Assembly (NCBI GenBank): GCA_963722665.1
Contig: CAVRNW010000019.1
Location: 14,871 to 78,870, forward strand
Origin: Site-B1 sp963722665
GTDB lineage: Bacteria; Bacteroidota; Bacteroidia; Flavobacteriales; Flavobacteriaceae
Direction: 5' to 3'
DNA: 64,000 bases
Both the position numbers and the translations under genes were made by a program. Below the pieces are notes generated by a model, which saw nothing but the letters and a program-made list of their open reading frames with translations, had not been told where the DNA came from and made no database searches. Shown piece after piece: positions 52,661 to 60,985 of this stretch (the first letter of the stretch is position 1; each line of letters starts with the position of its first letter).

Positions 52661-55600
52661 ATCTCCACCAGCTGCCTAAATTATTATCGTTATCTGGTAA
52701 AACAGAAGTAGCAGGATCATTAATGTCGTCGTTTACATCAAATGGGTCATTCACAGTAACACCTTCAAAGGCATCATCTAGACCATCACCATCTGTATCA
52801 ATAGTATTGATAGCATCCGCCATACCATTTTCTTCTATGTCCGGGATGCCATCTTCATCGGCATCTGTGTCTAAATAATCAGGGCTGGGACCTAGATCGG
52901 AATAGGTTAATGTCATGCCACCTACAACATCATAGGCTGTATTTATTCCAAATTCAGTTACAGTTGCATCGGGCGCAACGTAGCCTATAGTTGGCTGTAA
53001 TTCTATATTATCAGGAATTCCGTCATTATCTGCATCAATATCCTGGAAGTTATAATTGCTGTCAGAATCGCTGTTAACTATTGCATAATTTATAGTACCC
53101 GACTCAGGGGCTGTTTCTAAATCATCAATTAAACCATTGGCACCAAAAGAAAAGGATGGATCAATAAAGCCGTCGTAATCTGTATCAAAGGTTGCAATTT
53201 GAGCTGTTGTTAATCCGCCTTCAACGATATCTAAGATCCCGTCACCATCTGCATCCAGATCCAGCCTGTCATATATTCCGTCATTATCAGAATCTCTGGT
53301 ACTATCGCCATTATTTTCTACAGTATCCGGAATACCATCATTATCATCATCAAGATCTAGTACATTGATTATTCCATCTTGATCTGTGTCTTTATCAACT
53401 AAAACTGAGAACGACCTAAAGTTGGATCTTCCACAATTATCTGTAACATTAAACGTAATATAGCAACGTTCCTGATCTACAATATTAGGATTTGGAAAAT
53501 AGTTTGCACTGGTATTAAGAGGATTATCAAATGTTCCACCACAAGTATCTGTCCACTCATAAGTGAAAGGCGGTGCAATACCTGTAACACCAACAACTGC
53601 TAAAAAACTATCTCCGACAGTAATTTGAATAGGTATGGTAGCCATCTCAATTTGTGGGCGCCTTTCAATACCTGCCTGCAATAAGAAATTACCATAAATT
53701 CTCGCGGAAGCCACATTTTCCTGTTCCGTACCGCCTGCAATGGAGTGGGATGCTTCATACATTATCATTCCATTATTTTTATCACCGAATGCAGGACCGT
53801 ATGCAACTGCTGCTGCTGGTCCTGGAGGGTATGTGCCATCTGTTACTTCAGGATGGTCCTCGTCTGTTATTGCTAATACTGTTGTATTTCTCCAGCCACC
53901 CGTTTCCGGAATATAAATTTGTTCAGAACCGTTTTGCCATGCGCCATCTGCTGTAGCCATAAACTGCATGAGTGGATCGCCCGCTGTTTCAGCACCATTA
54001 AAAATACCTTCCACCGGATTGTAGTCATAAGGCGGATTTCCATCGTCATGATCTCCCCATAGAATCAAACCTTCATTGGATAAGAGGTTTAGTTCCGGGT
54101 TTCCATCATTATCAGTGTCTACAGCGCCTTCCATGGCACTAACAGCATGACATGCTGCCCAAAAATAACCTCCTTGTTGTATAAAATCAACTAAATTATT
54201 TACTGTACTTGTGCTCCAGTTCTGCGGATCGGCATGTGGCATGGTATACATATCATCACAACTTGTTAAATCATCTGGAGTACCTATACGTCCAAATGTT
54301 AATGGAACCATAGCTTGTTCATAAAATGCAGACTGAACTTTATCTCCATTCTGGCTATCCAGAACAGCTCTTGGAAAACTGGTCACTACGTCATAAACAG
54401 GTGCTACAAAAGAACTTGCAGCTATATCCACTGTTAATCCCGGATAATTGGTAACCCATGAATCAATGATCGGTTGGGCAAAGACCATAAAATCTTCAGG
54501 TATTATAAAAGGACCTCCTTTATAATCCTTGCCATCCACATTCATATCTATCTGGTCTTGTTTAGCTGAGGGATTCACCCAGGACTTGTTATTATTTACA
54601 GCCCAATACACAGCAATCTTATTATTGATAGACAGATCATAAATTAATCCGTATGGTATCAGACCATTATTATAGGTTTGAGGCGTAACACCCATATCAA
54701 TAATAGCAGAGCCTGGACTAAATGTTTTACTTGCATACACATCCACATCGTCCGAATTGTTGTCCAGAAATCCATCAGATTGATCAGCAGCTATTATAAA
54801 GACTTCATTCTTTGTTGAGCCGGGAAGTCTTACTTCGGTATTAATAACTAGTGTAGCACTGTTTCCATTTGTTATACTGCCAACATCCCAAATACCTGTT
54901 AAATAATCATAGGTTCCTTGTGAAGGTGTATCACTTGTGTAAGCTACGCCAAAAGGCAATGAATCGTCTATCTGGATTCCGGTTGCTTCATCAGGACCAT
55001 TATTGGTCACTGTAACAGTATATGAGATTACATCTAACTCTATAGGGTTGGAATTACTTACTGTAATAGAAACTTCAAGGTCAGCACCATTTACCTGAAG
55101 TGTAGCATCATCTGAATTATTGGATAAATCGAGGTCTTCCATAATTGAGCTGGCTGCAGCTGTATTGGTAATAAACAGACCGCCTGTATTGGCATCAACC
55201 GTACAAGTAATAGTTAATGTTTGTGAACTATTGCTTAAAACCGTTCCAACATCCCAGATTCCGGAAGCAGGATCATAATTACCGCCACTATCGTCACTCA
55301 CATAACTTATCTCAGCAGGTAAAAGGTCTGTGACCGTTGTGCCAAATGCATCAGTAGTTAAGCTATTATTGATAACCTGAATGGTATAGGTAAATGAATC
55401 ACCTGAATTAATAGTTGCCTGACTTACATTTTTAATGACTTCCAAGTCTGCATTGCCAACTCCAATGTTGACAGTATCACTGTTGTTGGAAACAAAGGAA
55501 TCGTCTTCAACAACACTCAAAATACTTGCTGTATTGGGCACTAATTTATTTAAAGCTGTTGGGCTAACTTGTGCATTTATAGTTAAAGTGGCCGAAGTAC

Positions 55601-57038
55601 CATTATTTAAATCGTCTATAAACCAATTGCCAGTACCAGAATTATAAGGATTTCCTTGCGTGATAGTAGAGGAGCTATAAATTAAATCAGGATCCAACAG
55701 GTCTCTTAAGGTTATGTTATTAGCCTTAAGTGGGCCATGATTTGTTACTATAATAGTATAGGTTATAACATCATTTACTGCAGGATTCTGGTCACTGACC
55801 GTTTTTACAACTTCCAGATCGGCACCGTTTACATTAATATCAACAAAAGAATTATTATCAGCCCGATTATCATCTAACTGCTCAAAACTGTAAACATTGG
55901 ATTCATTGCTTATGGTTTGTGCCGCTGTATTGGCATCTACCGTTACGTCAATGTCTATATTGGTATTGGCTCCGGAATTGATATTACCTACATTCCAAAT
56001 TCCCGTTACAGGATTATAATTGCCACCACTGTCATCACTTACATAAGTTACTCCTGGAGGTAAAAGGTCATAGATCAACACAGATCTTGCTGTTGATGGC
56101 CCTAGATTTCCAAGGTATAAATTGTAAGTAATAGTATCTCCTTCGTCTGGAGAGGAATCATCTACAGTTTTTATAAGCACCAGATCCGAAGTCAGTACTT
56201 CTACTTCAACCGCTGCTTCATCATTAACCGGATTCTGGTCAATCTGGTCAAAAGACAATACTCTGGCAACATTATTAATACTGGTTCCGGAAGTTCCCTG
56301 GTTGACCTGTGCCTGTATCACTATTTTTTTGCTTTGATTAGGGATTAAGGTTCCTACTGTCCAAATTCCAGTTATGGGGTCATAATTACCCCCACTGTCA
56401 TCTGATATATAAGTTAAATTTGATGAGAGAATATCTTCTACCAGAACGTTGGTGGCTGATATGGTTGTGGTGTTTCTATGTTTTATTTCCAGCTCATATT
56501 CAATGATCTGTCCAACTTCAGGCGTATTGTCATCCACTTTCTTTTTCAATTCCAGATCCAGGGGAAGAATTGTTAGATCCAGCGTAAACGTGTTATTTGA
56601 TGAATCGGGATCCGTTTGATCTAATCCACTTATGACAGAGGTTATCGTTACAGTAGTTCCACTTGTTCCGGCAGCAGCTGTCACATCAATTTTGAGGTTA
56701 TTCGTTGCTCCGGAATTCAGGTTTGGAATGCTCCAGATGTTTGTGCCTGAATTGTATTCGCCACCACCATCATCACTTACATAACTTAATCCCGGTGGTA
56801 GCAGATCATTTACTATAATGTTTGTAGCAGCGTTGGGCCCTAGGTTCTTTATTTTGTATGTTATTTGGTTGGGGTCTCCTTCATCTAAAATAGTTTGAGA
56901 GGCTTGAATACTCTGAAATTCAATATTGGAGGTTTGCGAATAGCTATTATAGGAAAATAATAGAACAACTAAAACCGCCCACAATTGTAAAGTTACTTTC
57001 ATTAGGTTTTTCAGATTTGAGGTATTGTTAGCAAACAT
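52650..57038 (-). CDS. Giant cargo 1 fragment 1: DUF11 repeats, amidotransferase-like domain, TSP3 repeats
   Basis: Long intact frame of up to 1,462 residues. The signal peptide MKVTLQLWAVLVVLLFSYNSYSQ starts at internal Met13 (57002). Six DUF11 repeats fill about residues 25-770, the amidotransferase-like domain about 790-1090, then a PKD-like part and Asp-rich repeats. It ends at SWWRFGL through an indel near 52662, after which the next frame reads AGGDLDYRDAVVAFPP. Confidence 0.85.
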   Translation of the reverse strand: MFANNTSNLKNLMKVTLQLWAVLVVLLFSYNSYSQTSNIEFQSIQASQTILDEGDPNQITYKIKNLGPNAATNIIVNDLLPPGLSYVSDDGGGEYNSGTNIWSIPNLNSGATNNLKIDVTAAAGTSGTTVTITSVISGLDQTDPDSSNNTFTLDLTILPLDLELKKKVDDNTPEVGQIIEYELEIKHRNTTTISATNVLVEDILSSNLTYISDDSGGNYDPITGIWTVGTLIPNQSKKIVIQAQVNQGTSGTSINNVARVLSFDQIDQNPVNDEAAVEVEVLTSDLVLIKTVDDSSPDEGDTITYNLYLGNLGPSTARSVLIYDLLPPGVTYVSDDSGGNYNPVTGIWNVGNINSGANTNIDIDVTVDANTAAQTISNESNVYSFEQLDDNRADNNSFVDINVNGADLEVVKTVSDQNPAVNDVITYTIIVTNHGPLKANNITLRDLLDPDLIYSSSTITQGNPYNSGTGNWFIDDLNNGTSATLTINAQVSPTALNKLVPNTASILSVVEDDSFVSNNSDTVNIGVGNADLEVIKNVSQATINSGDSFTYTIQVINNSLTTDAFGTTVTDLLPAEISYVSDDSGGNYDPASGIWDVGTVLSNSSQTLTITCTVDANTGGLFITNTAAASSIMEDLDLSNNSDDATLQVNGADLEVSITVSNSNPIELDVISYTVTVTNNGPDEATGIQIDDSLPFGVAYTSDTPSQGTYDYLTGIWDVGSITNGNSATLVINTEVRLPGSTKNEVFIIAADQSDGFLDNNSDDVDVYASKTFSPGSAIIDMGVTPQTYNNGLIPYGLIYDLSINNKIAVYWAVNNNKSWVNPSAKQDQIDMNVDGKDYKGGPFIIPEDFMVFAQPIIDSWVTNYPGLTVDIAASSFVAPVYDVVTSFPRAVLDSQNGDKVQSAFYEQAMVPLTFGRIGTPDDLTSCDDMYTMPHADPQNWSTSTVNNLVDFIQQGGYFWAACHAVSAMEGAVDTDNDGNPELNLLSNEGLILWGDHDDGNPPYDYNPVEGIFNGAETAGDPLMQFMATADGAWQNGSEQIYIPETGGWRNTTVLAITDEDHPEVTDGTYPPGPAAAVAYGPAFGDKNNGMIMYEASHSIAGGTEQENVASARIYGNFLLQAGIERRPQIEMATIPIQITVGDSFLAVVGVTGIAPPFTYEWTDTCGGTFDNPLNTSANYFPNPNIVDQERCYITFNVTDNCGRSNFRSFSVLVDKDTDQDGIINVLDLDDDNDGIPDTVENNGDSTRDSDNDGIYDRLDLDADGDGILDIVEGGLTTAQIATFDTDYDGFIDPSFSFGANGLIDDLETAPESGTINYAIVNSDSDSNYNFQDIDADNDGIPDNIELQPTIGYVAPDATVTEFGINTAYDVVGGMTLTYSDLGPSPDYLDTDADEDGIPDIEENGMADAINTIDTDGDGLDDAFEGVTVNDPFDVNDDINDPATSVLPDNDNNLGSWWRFGL

Positions 57039-57061
57039 ATTTAAAAAGTTTTAAAAACCAA
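57032..57061 (-). promoter_or_regulatory. Promoter of giant cargo gene 1
   Basis: On the minus strand TTG (57059-57061), exactly 19 bases, then TATGTTTG (57032-57039) followed by C. The -7 element covers the ATG at 57038, so translation must start at 57002, 29 bases downstream. The region closely matches the promoter of giant gene 2. Confidence 0.75.
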
Positions 57062-57065
57062 GGGT

Positions 57066-57123
57066 TTATTCGACTTATTCGATGAAATACACCGATAAAA
57101 TGCAATTATCCTAGACGAAATAC
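57066..57123 (-). promoter_or_regulatory. Shared upstream element of giant cargo gene 1 (paired motif)
   Basis: On the plus strand it holds TTATTCGAC, TTATTCGATGAAATACACCGAT (57075-57096) and a second GACGAAATAC (57114-57123). The GAYGAAATAC cores are 33 bases apart. A similar paired element lies upstream of giant gene 2. Placed just upstream of the -33 box, it may bind a transcriptional activator. Confidence 0.6.
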
Positions 57124-57331
57124 TTCTTTTTTTAACATTTATATCTCTAAATTGGTTTCTAATTAATAATAACTTTTTTATCTATAGATTGATTGTTCTC
57201 TGTCTTTATACTTACAATATATACGCCACTGCTAATACCAGAGATATCAATACCATTCTCCAAAGTCTGATTGTCAATTGAATTAATGATCTTGATCCGT
57301 TTGTCCAAGCATGTTTGTAATAGTGAATTCT

Positions 57332-58009
57332 TTAGCCTGTTCGGTCAACTGACTTAACATATAGCTTCTCTTCCGGTTGATTCACATAGATAAGCGTTGT
57401 GTTATTTAAAAACTCTTCTGTTGACAAGGCTTCAGGATCCTGAAAGATTACTTGAAAACGGTCTGTAAATGAACCTGCAACAGAGGTGAAATTATAAGGT
57501 TCGGTGCTTCTTAAGTTATGTGATTGACCTGTTAAATTATCTCTTAAGAACAGGTCCTGATCTTCAGGGAAATTGGAGATCTCTGTTGACTTGAGCGTAT
57601 AGGTAAAATTACCGGATGCATGCAGTACCAGATCGACCACTTTATCGGGCGTATATGGCGCAAAGTTTTGAATGACGTATTGATGACCATTGAGTAAGCT
57701 TCCCATATCATCGTCTGGCGGGTTATTAATTAGTCCGCCATCCAGACCATAATCCAATCCATCTGTGGCATCTTCGCTAAAACCTAATACAAAGCTTCTG
57801 CTGGCACCACTGGAGACTCCAAACTCCATACGAAGGATCTGGGTTACGGCAGCTGACTCTTCAGTGCCGGATTCTGCATTTTCTGTATTTGAAGATCTGA
57901 AGAATGCAGACCCATTATTGGCATAATCACCATCATTGATCTGGCAGTACATCACTTTCTTTAATAAATATTCGCTGACCATTGTTGAATTCAATATCTC
58001 CGTCTTCAA
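57332..58009 (-). CDS. Giant cargo 2 fragment 5: pre-sorting region
   Basis: Contains NDGDYANNGSAFFRSS, RMEFGVSSGASRSFVLGFSEDATDGLD and LFLRDNLTGQSHNLRSTEPYNF, parallel to the same region of giant cargo 1. Two more indels (about 57345 and 57292) separate it from the sorting domain end at 57159 (TLENGIDISGISSGVYIVSI). Confidence 0.65.
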   Translation of the reverse strand: MKTEILNSTMVSEYLLKKVMYCQINDGDYANNGSAFFRSSNTENAESGTEESAAVTQILRMEFGVSSGASRSFVLGFSEDATDGLDYGLDGGLINNPPDDDMGSLLNGHQYVIQNFAPYTPDKVVDLVLHASGNFTYTLKSTEISNFPEDQDLFLRDNLTGQSHNLRSTEPYNFTSVAGSFTDRFQVIFQDPEALSTEEFLNNTTLIYVNQPEEKLYVKSVDRTG

Positions 58010-58669
58010 TTACTTCTACAAAGAAACTTTGTCCTACAGGAATATAGTTGGTCGGTCTTTTGATACCTTCTCCACCACCACCATCAATTGGTATATTATC
58101 ATGCTGATAGGCTCGTTCTGTTTCGGTTAATTATTTATAAACCCATAACCACCTTCGTAATATGCCAAATAATGCGTATTAGCGGCCCATTGTTCCCATA
58201 AACTGATTGTACCACTGGTAATACCATCCAGCCGCAGGTATATTATCATCAATGAACTGAATGGCATCTAATGCACTTGGATATGGATTACCTATTAAGG
58301 TTGTTGTTAAGGTCACACCTTCTTCACTTTCTCCACCATTATCTGCTTCAAAAGCATCACTTACATCATCAGCTGCTACTAGGATAGTTCCATTATTAGG
58401 TTTGCCTTCAAAGGTATACTGCTGTTCGGTTCCACCATTTCCTGTTCCTTTTTGGGTGTACCCAAATCCGGGTGGAATATCATCTGCTGGAGCGAATCGC
58501 TGCCAGTCGTAATAGGTTATCCCATTCTGGAAGTGTATATAACCAGTAGGTGCTTATCTTTCCTATCTCGTCATAAGCCGTGGTAAAATCTATATCGGCT
58601 CCATTTCCGTCTTTGATCATGTCCAGATTAAATGGCGTATTGTTGGCATTGTTTGTTGATCCATTATTA

Positions 58670-59869
58670 TCAGTAAGTGTAGTGGCTCCTAAACTGCCAA
58701 CAGGTGAGACTCCAGTAATTATACCAGAATTTGTTGGAGGTTCCTTCCTGTCTTCTTAATATTTTTCCATTGGCTCCTGTTACCAGATCACTTTTAAGTC
58801 CCTGGATCAACTGCGAATCGTCCTGCAGATCGATCGTACCATTCAATTCCAGATACCAGGTATTGTTTATTTCAAAGTCCTGATCGTCCAAAGCTGTGTC
58901 ACCTACTGTAAATGTTTTTCCGGCATCTAATATCAATCCTAAATGTTTATGTGATGCTGCTGTTGTTATATTATCATGTATATGAACGATACTCCAGTCC
59001 TTATTATTTGCTACATCTTCAATATCCCAAACATCGCCATGTAACCAGGTTCCTTCAGTTGTCCATGGACCATCAGTCACCGTTTCATATGGCATAGGGG
59101 CGGTTTGAGGCTGGATGTTGGTGATGTTATTAAGAAATCCGTTGTTGTTGTTCCCAGATTCATCTAGTAATCTACCTGATTGAATATTGGTCATTGGATA
59201 GTAAGAAACAAGATCTGTCCATGGAACAGGTGTTCCGGTATCAATATCAATAATATCCTTGTCAATTACAGTTCCATGAATGTTCCCTGCATTATTTTTT
59301 ATTTCCTGATAGGTCATTCGCTTAATTTGATCATCAGTTAGGATTCCATTAAAAATACGCACTTCATCCATCCATCCTGAGTAAGGCGTATAAGCAGAAC
59401 CCGGTAAATCTCTTTCTATTCCAAATCGCAATGAATTAGAATTGTTATTAATTGTAGAAAAACTCGTGGCATTTTTATATTCGCCATTTAAATAGAGCTT
59501 CAATAAATTATTAGTTAAATCGGATGTTACAGTTATATGAATCCAGTCTCCGGGATTAAAAGCGGTCAATGTTCCAACTCCTCCTGAAGGGGATGTTGCA
59601 ACACCAGCATTTATATTGTGAATTCCACCCGCATCAAGACTGTGAGCAATTAGGAAATATTTTTCCTGCCCAAAAATATATCTGTATTCTGTTGCCGGTG
59701 TCATGGATCCCAGATCTTCAGGTTTGACCCATAAACTAACAGTAAATTGCGGCAAACTATTAATGACTGAAATTGGAACTTCAACATAATCATCGACTCC
59801 ATCAAAATCTATGGTTGCTGAAGACCGGAGGATTGGGACTATATGAGTCTCTGTAATCAACGTCACCAT
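58670..59869 (-). CDS. Giant cargo 2 fragment 4: LamG domain and T9SS linker
   Basis: LamG domain (IDFDGVDDYVEVPISVINS, FTVSLWVKPEDLG, GWMDEVRIFNGILTDDQIKR) followed by the shared linker (WLHGDVWDIEDV, WYLELNGTIDLQDDSQLIQ, ILRRQEGTSNKFWYNYWS). Breaks near 58712; coding resumes as GATTLTDNNGSTNNANN and runs, with further indels, through 58010. Confidence 0.75.
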   Translation of the reverse strand: MVTLITETHIVPILRSSATIDFDGVDDYVEVPISVINSLPQFTVSLWVKPEDLGSMTPATEYRYIFGQEKYFLIAHSLDAGGIHNINAGVATSPSGGVGTLTAFNPGDWIHITVTSDLTNNLLKLYLNGEYKNATSFSTINNNSNSLRFGIERDLPGSAYTPYSGWMDEVRIFNGILTDDQIKRMTYQEIKNNAGNIHGTVIDKDIIDIDTGTPVPWTDLVSYYPMTNIQSGRLLDESGNNNNGFLNNITNIQPQTAPMPYETVTDGPWTTEGTWLHGDVWDIEDVANNKDWSIVHIHDNITTAASHKHLGLILDAGKTFTVGDTALDDQDFEINNTWYLELNGTIDLQDDSQLIQGLKSDLVTGANGKILRRQEGTSNKFWYNYWSLTCWQFRSHYTY

Positions 59870-59872
59870 CCA

Positions 59873-60106
59873 CTAAGCAACATCGCCATCTGAATCTGGT
59901 AAAAGCGTTGGATCATTTATTGTTCCGTTTATATCGCCATAGCCAACAGTTGTATCGATATTATTATCTAATCCATCACTATCCGTCATCAGTCCGGCTA
60001 ATATCAATCCTGTTTCTGCAGTATCGTTTCCTCCTTCATTATCAGAATCCAGATCTAAATAATCAGGAGTGCCATCACCATCTGTATCTTCTGGAGATAA
60101 AACCAC
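59873..60106 (-). CDS. Giant cargo 2 fragment 3: TSP3-type repeat piece
   Basis: Short Asp-rich piece with EDTDGDGTPDYLDLDSDNEGG and LPDSDGDV, typical calcium-binding TSP3-like repeats. It continues as GDVDYRDSYSPNPP in the next frame. Confidence 0.55.
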   Translation of the reverse strand: MVLSPEDTDGDGTPDYLDLDSDNEGGNDTAETGLILAGLMTDSDGLDNNIDTTVGYGDINGTINDPTLLPDSDGDVA

Positions 60107-60122
60107 CTAAATAAGATAGTGT

Positions 60123-60947
60123 CTAGACCATCTGAATTAAATAGTTCCAGAAGGATCTAATATATCCATTAGTTGGTTGAGCTTCAACATTATCTGGTAT
60201 TCCATCATTGTCAGAATCTAAATCTAATTCATCGACTATTCCATCATTATCTTCGTCGCAATTTGCATCTGCTTCAAACTGAGTAAATCTGCCTGTAAGT
60301 GATCCTCCAAACGTACCTGTAACCCCAAAAATTAAATCGACATGTGAAAACACATCAAATTCTAGGTAAACTGTAAAATCTGGATCCAGATTGCCAAAAG
60401 GGTCCTGAGGTTCATCATCCCATGTTGCAGGGTCGCCATCTTGAGTTGGGTCTAATCGAAACAAGGTAAAGTTAGCCGGGTCAGGAGAGCCCGCAAATCC
60501 ACCAATTTCAAGATTGGTCCCTGAAGTAAGTGAATGACTAACCGTTGAAGTTACAGTTGTACTATTATAACCAATTAGTTCAGTAAAATCAAGCCCAACC
60601 GTATGATCTATATCTTGCAGTTGCAGAACAATATTATTCAAGGATGCCGGAGTTCCTGTAGGATTTCCCGGTGTTGCACTTCCTGATTCAACTAGATCAA
60701 AAGAGAAAGTGACATATTCATCAGTGGCAGGATCAAAATTGCTTACAGATAATTCTTGATTTACATTGGCAACAACGGTCCCAGAAATAGAGGTTAATGT
60801 AAATACAATATCGTATAACTGGCCTTGAAAGTTTAAAGCATCAGAATAGACAACCTTTTCATTTGTTTTTATATCACTCAGGTCTGTGGCTGTTAATAAA
60901 GAAGGGCTATCGAATTTCAATGCTACTGAACACTCAAACGAATCCAA
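60123..60947 (-). CDS. Giant cargo 2 fragment 2: TSP3 repeats and beta domain
   Basis: Genuine coding in this frame starts near 60998. It holds DLDDDNDGILDSFECS, a beta-rich domain of about 200 residues and a TSP3-like DEDNDGIVDELDLDSDNDGI, and breaks near 60150 after QPTNGYI. Confidence 0.65.
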   Translation of the reverse strand: MDSFECSVALKFDSPSLLTATDLSDIKTNEKVVYSDALNFQGQLYDIVFTLTSISGTVVANVNQELSVSNFDPATDEYVTFSFDLVESGSATPGNPTGTPASLNNIVLQLQDIDHTVGLDFTELIGYNSTTVTSTVSHSLTSGTNLEIGGFAGSPDPANFTLFRLDPTQDGDPATWDDEPQDPFGNLDPDFTVYLEFDVFSHVDLIFGVTGTFGGSLTGRFTQFEADANCDEDNDGIVDELDLDSDNDGIPDNVEAQPTNGYIRSFWNYLIQMV

Positions 60948-60985
60948 AATGCCATCATTGTCATCATCGAGATCGCAGACATCAT

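Larger units (their letters stand above)
49994..57002 (-). pseudogene. Giant T9SS type A cargo protein 1 (DUF11 / amidotransferase-like / LamG), frameshifted (whole gene)
   Basis: About 2,335 residues across frames. In order: signal peptide, six DUF11 repeats of about 115 residues (hallmark YVSDDSGGNYDP.TGIWDVG), an about 300-residue domain with an amidotransferase-like elbow (GGYFWAACHAVSAMEG), a PKD-like segment, Asp-rich TSP3-type calcium repeats (DTDQDGIINVLDLDDDNDGIP), a LamG domain, a long T9SS linker (FWYNYWSSP type) and a C-terminal type A sorting domain (LENGIKINHLSSGIYIINVET). Start 57002 is preferred to 57038 because a promoter -7 element overlaps the latter ATG. The first 4.35 kb is intact; six indels hit the rest (about 52662, 52007, 51815, 51370, 51200, 50697). 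Its 3' module is paralogous to that of the next giant gene. Confidence 0.75.

Noticed and set aside
52650..57038. DUF11 repeat region as a recombination-prone tandem DNA repeat
   Set aside because: Repeats of about 345 bases are clear at protein level but have diverged in DNA, with no long identical stretches seen.
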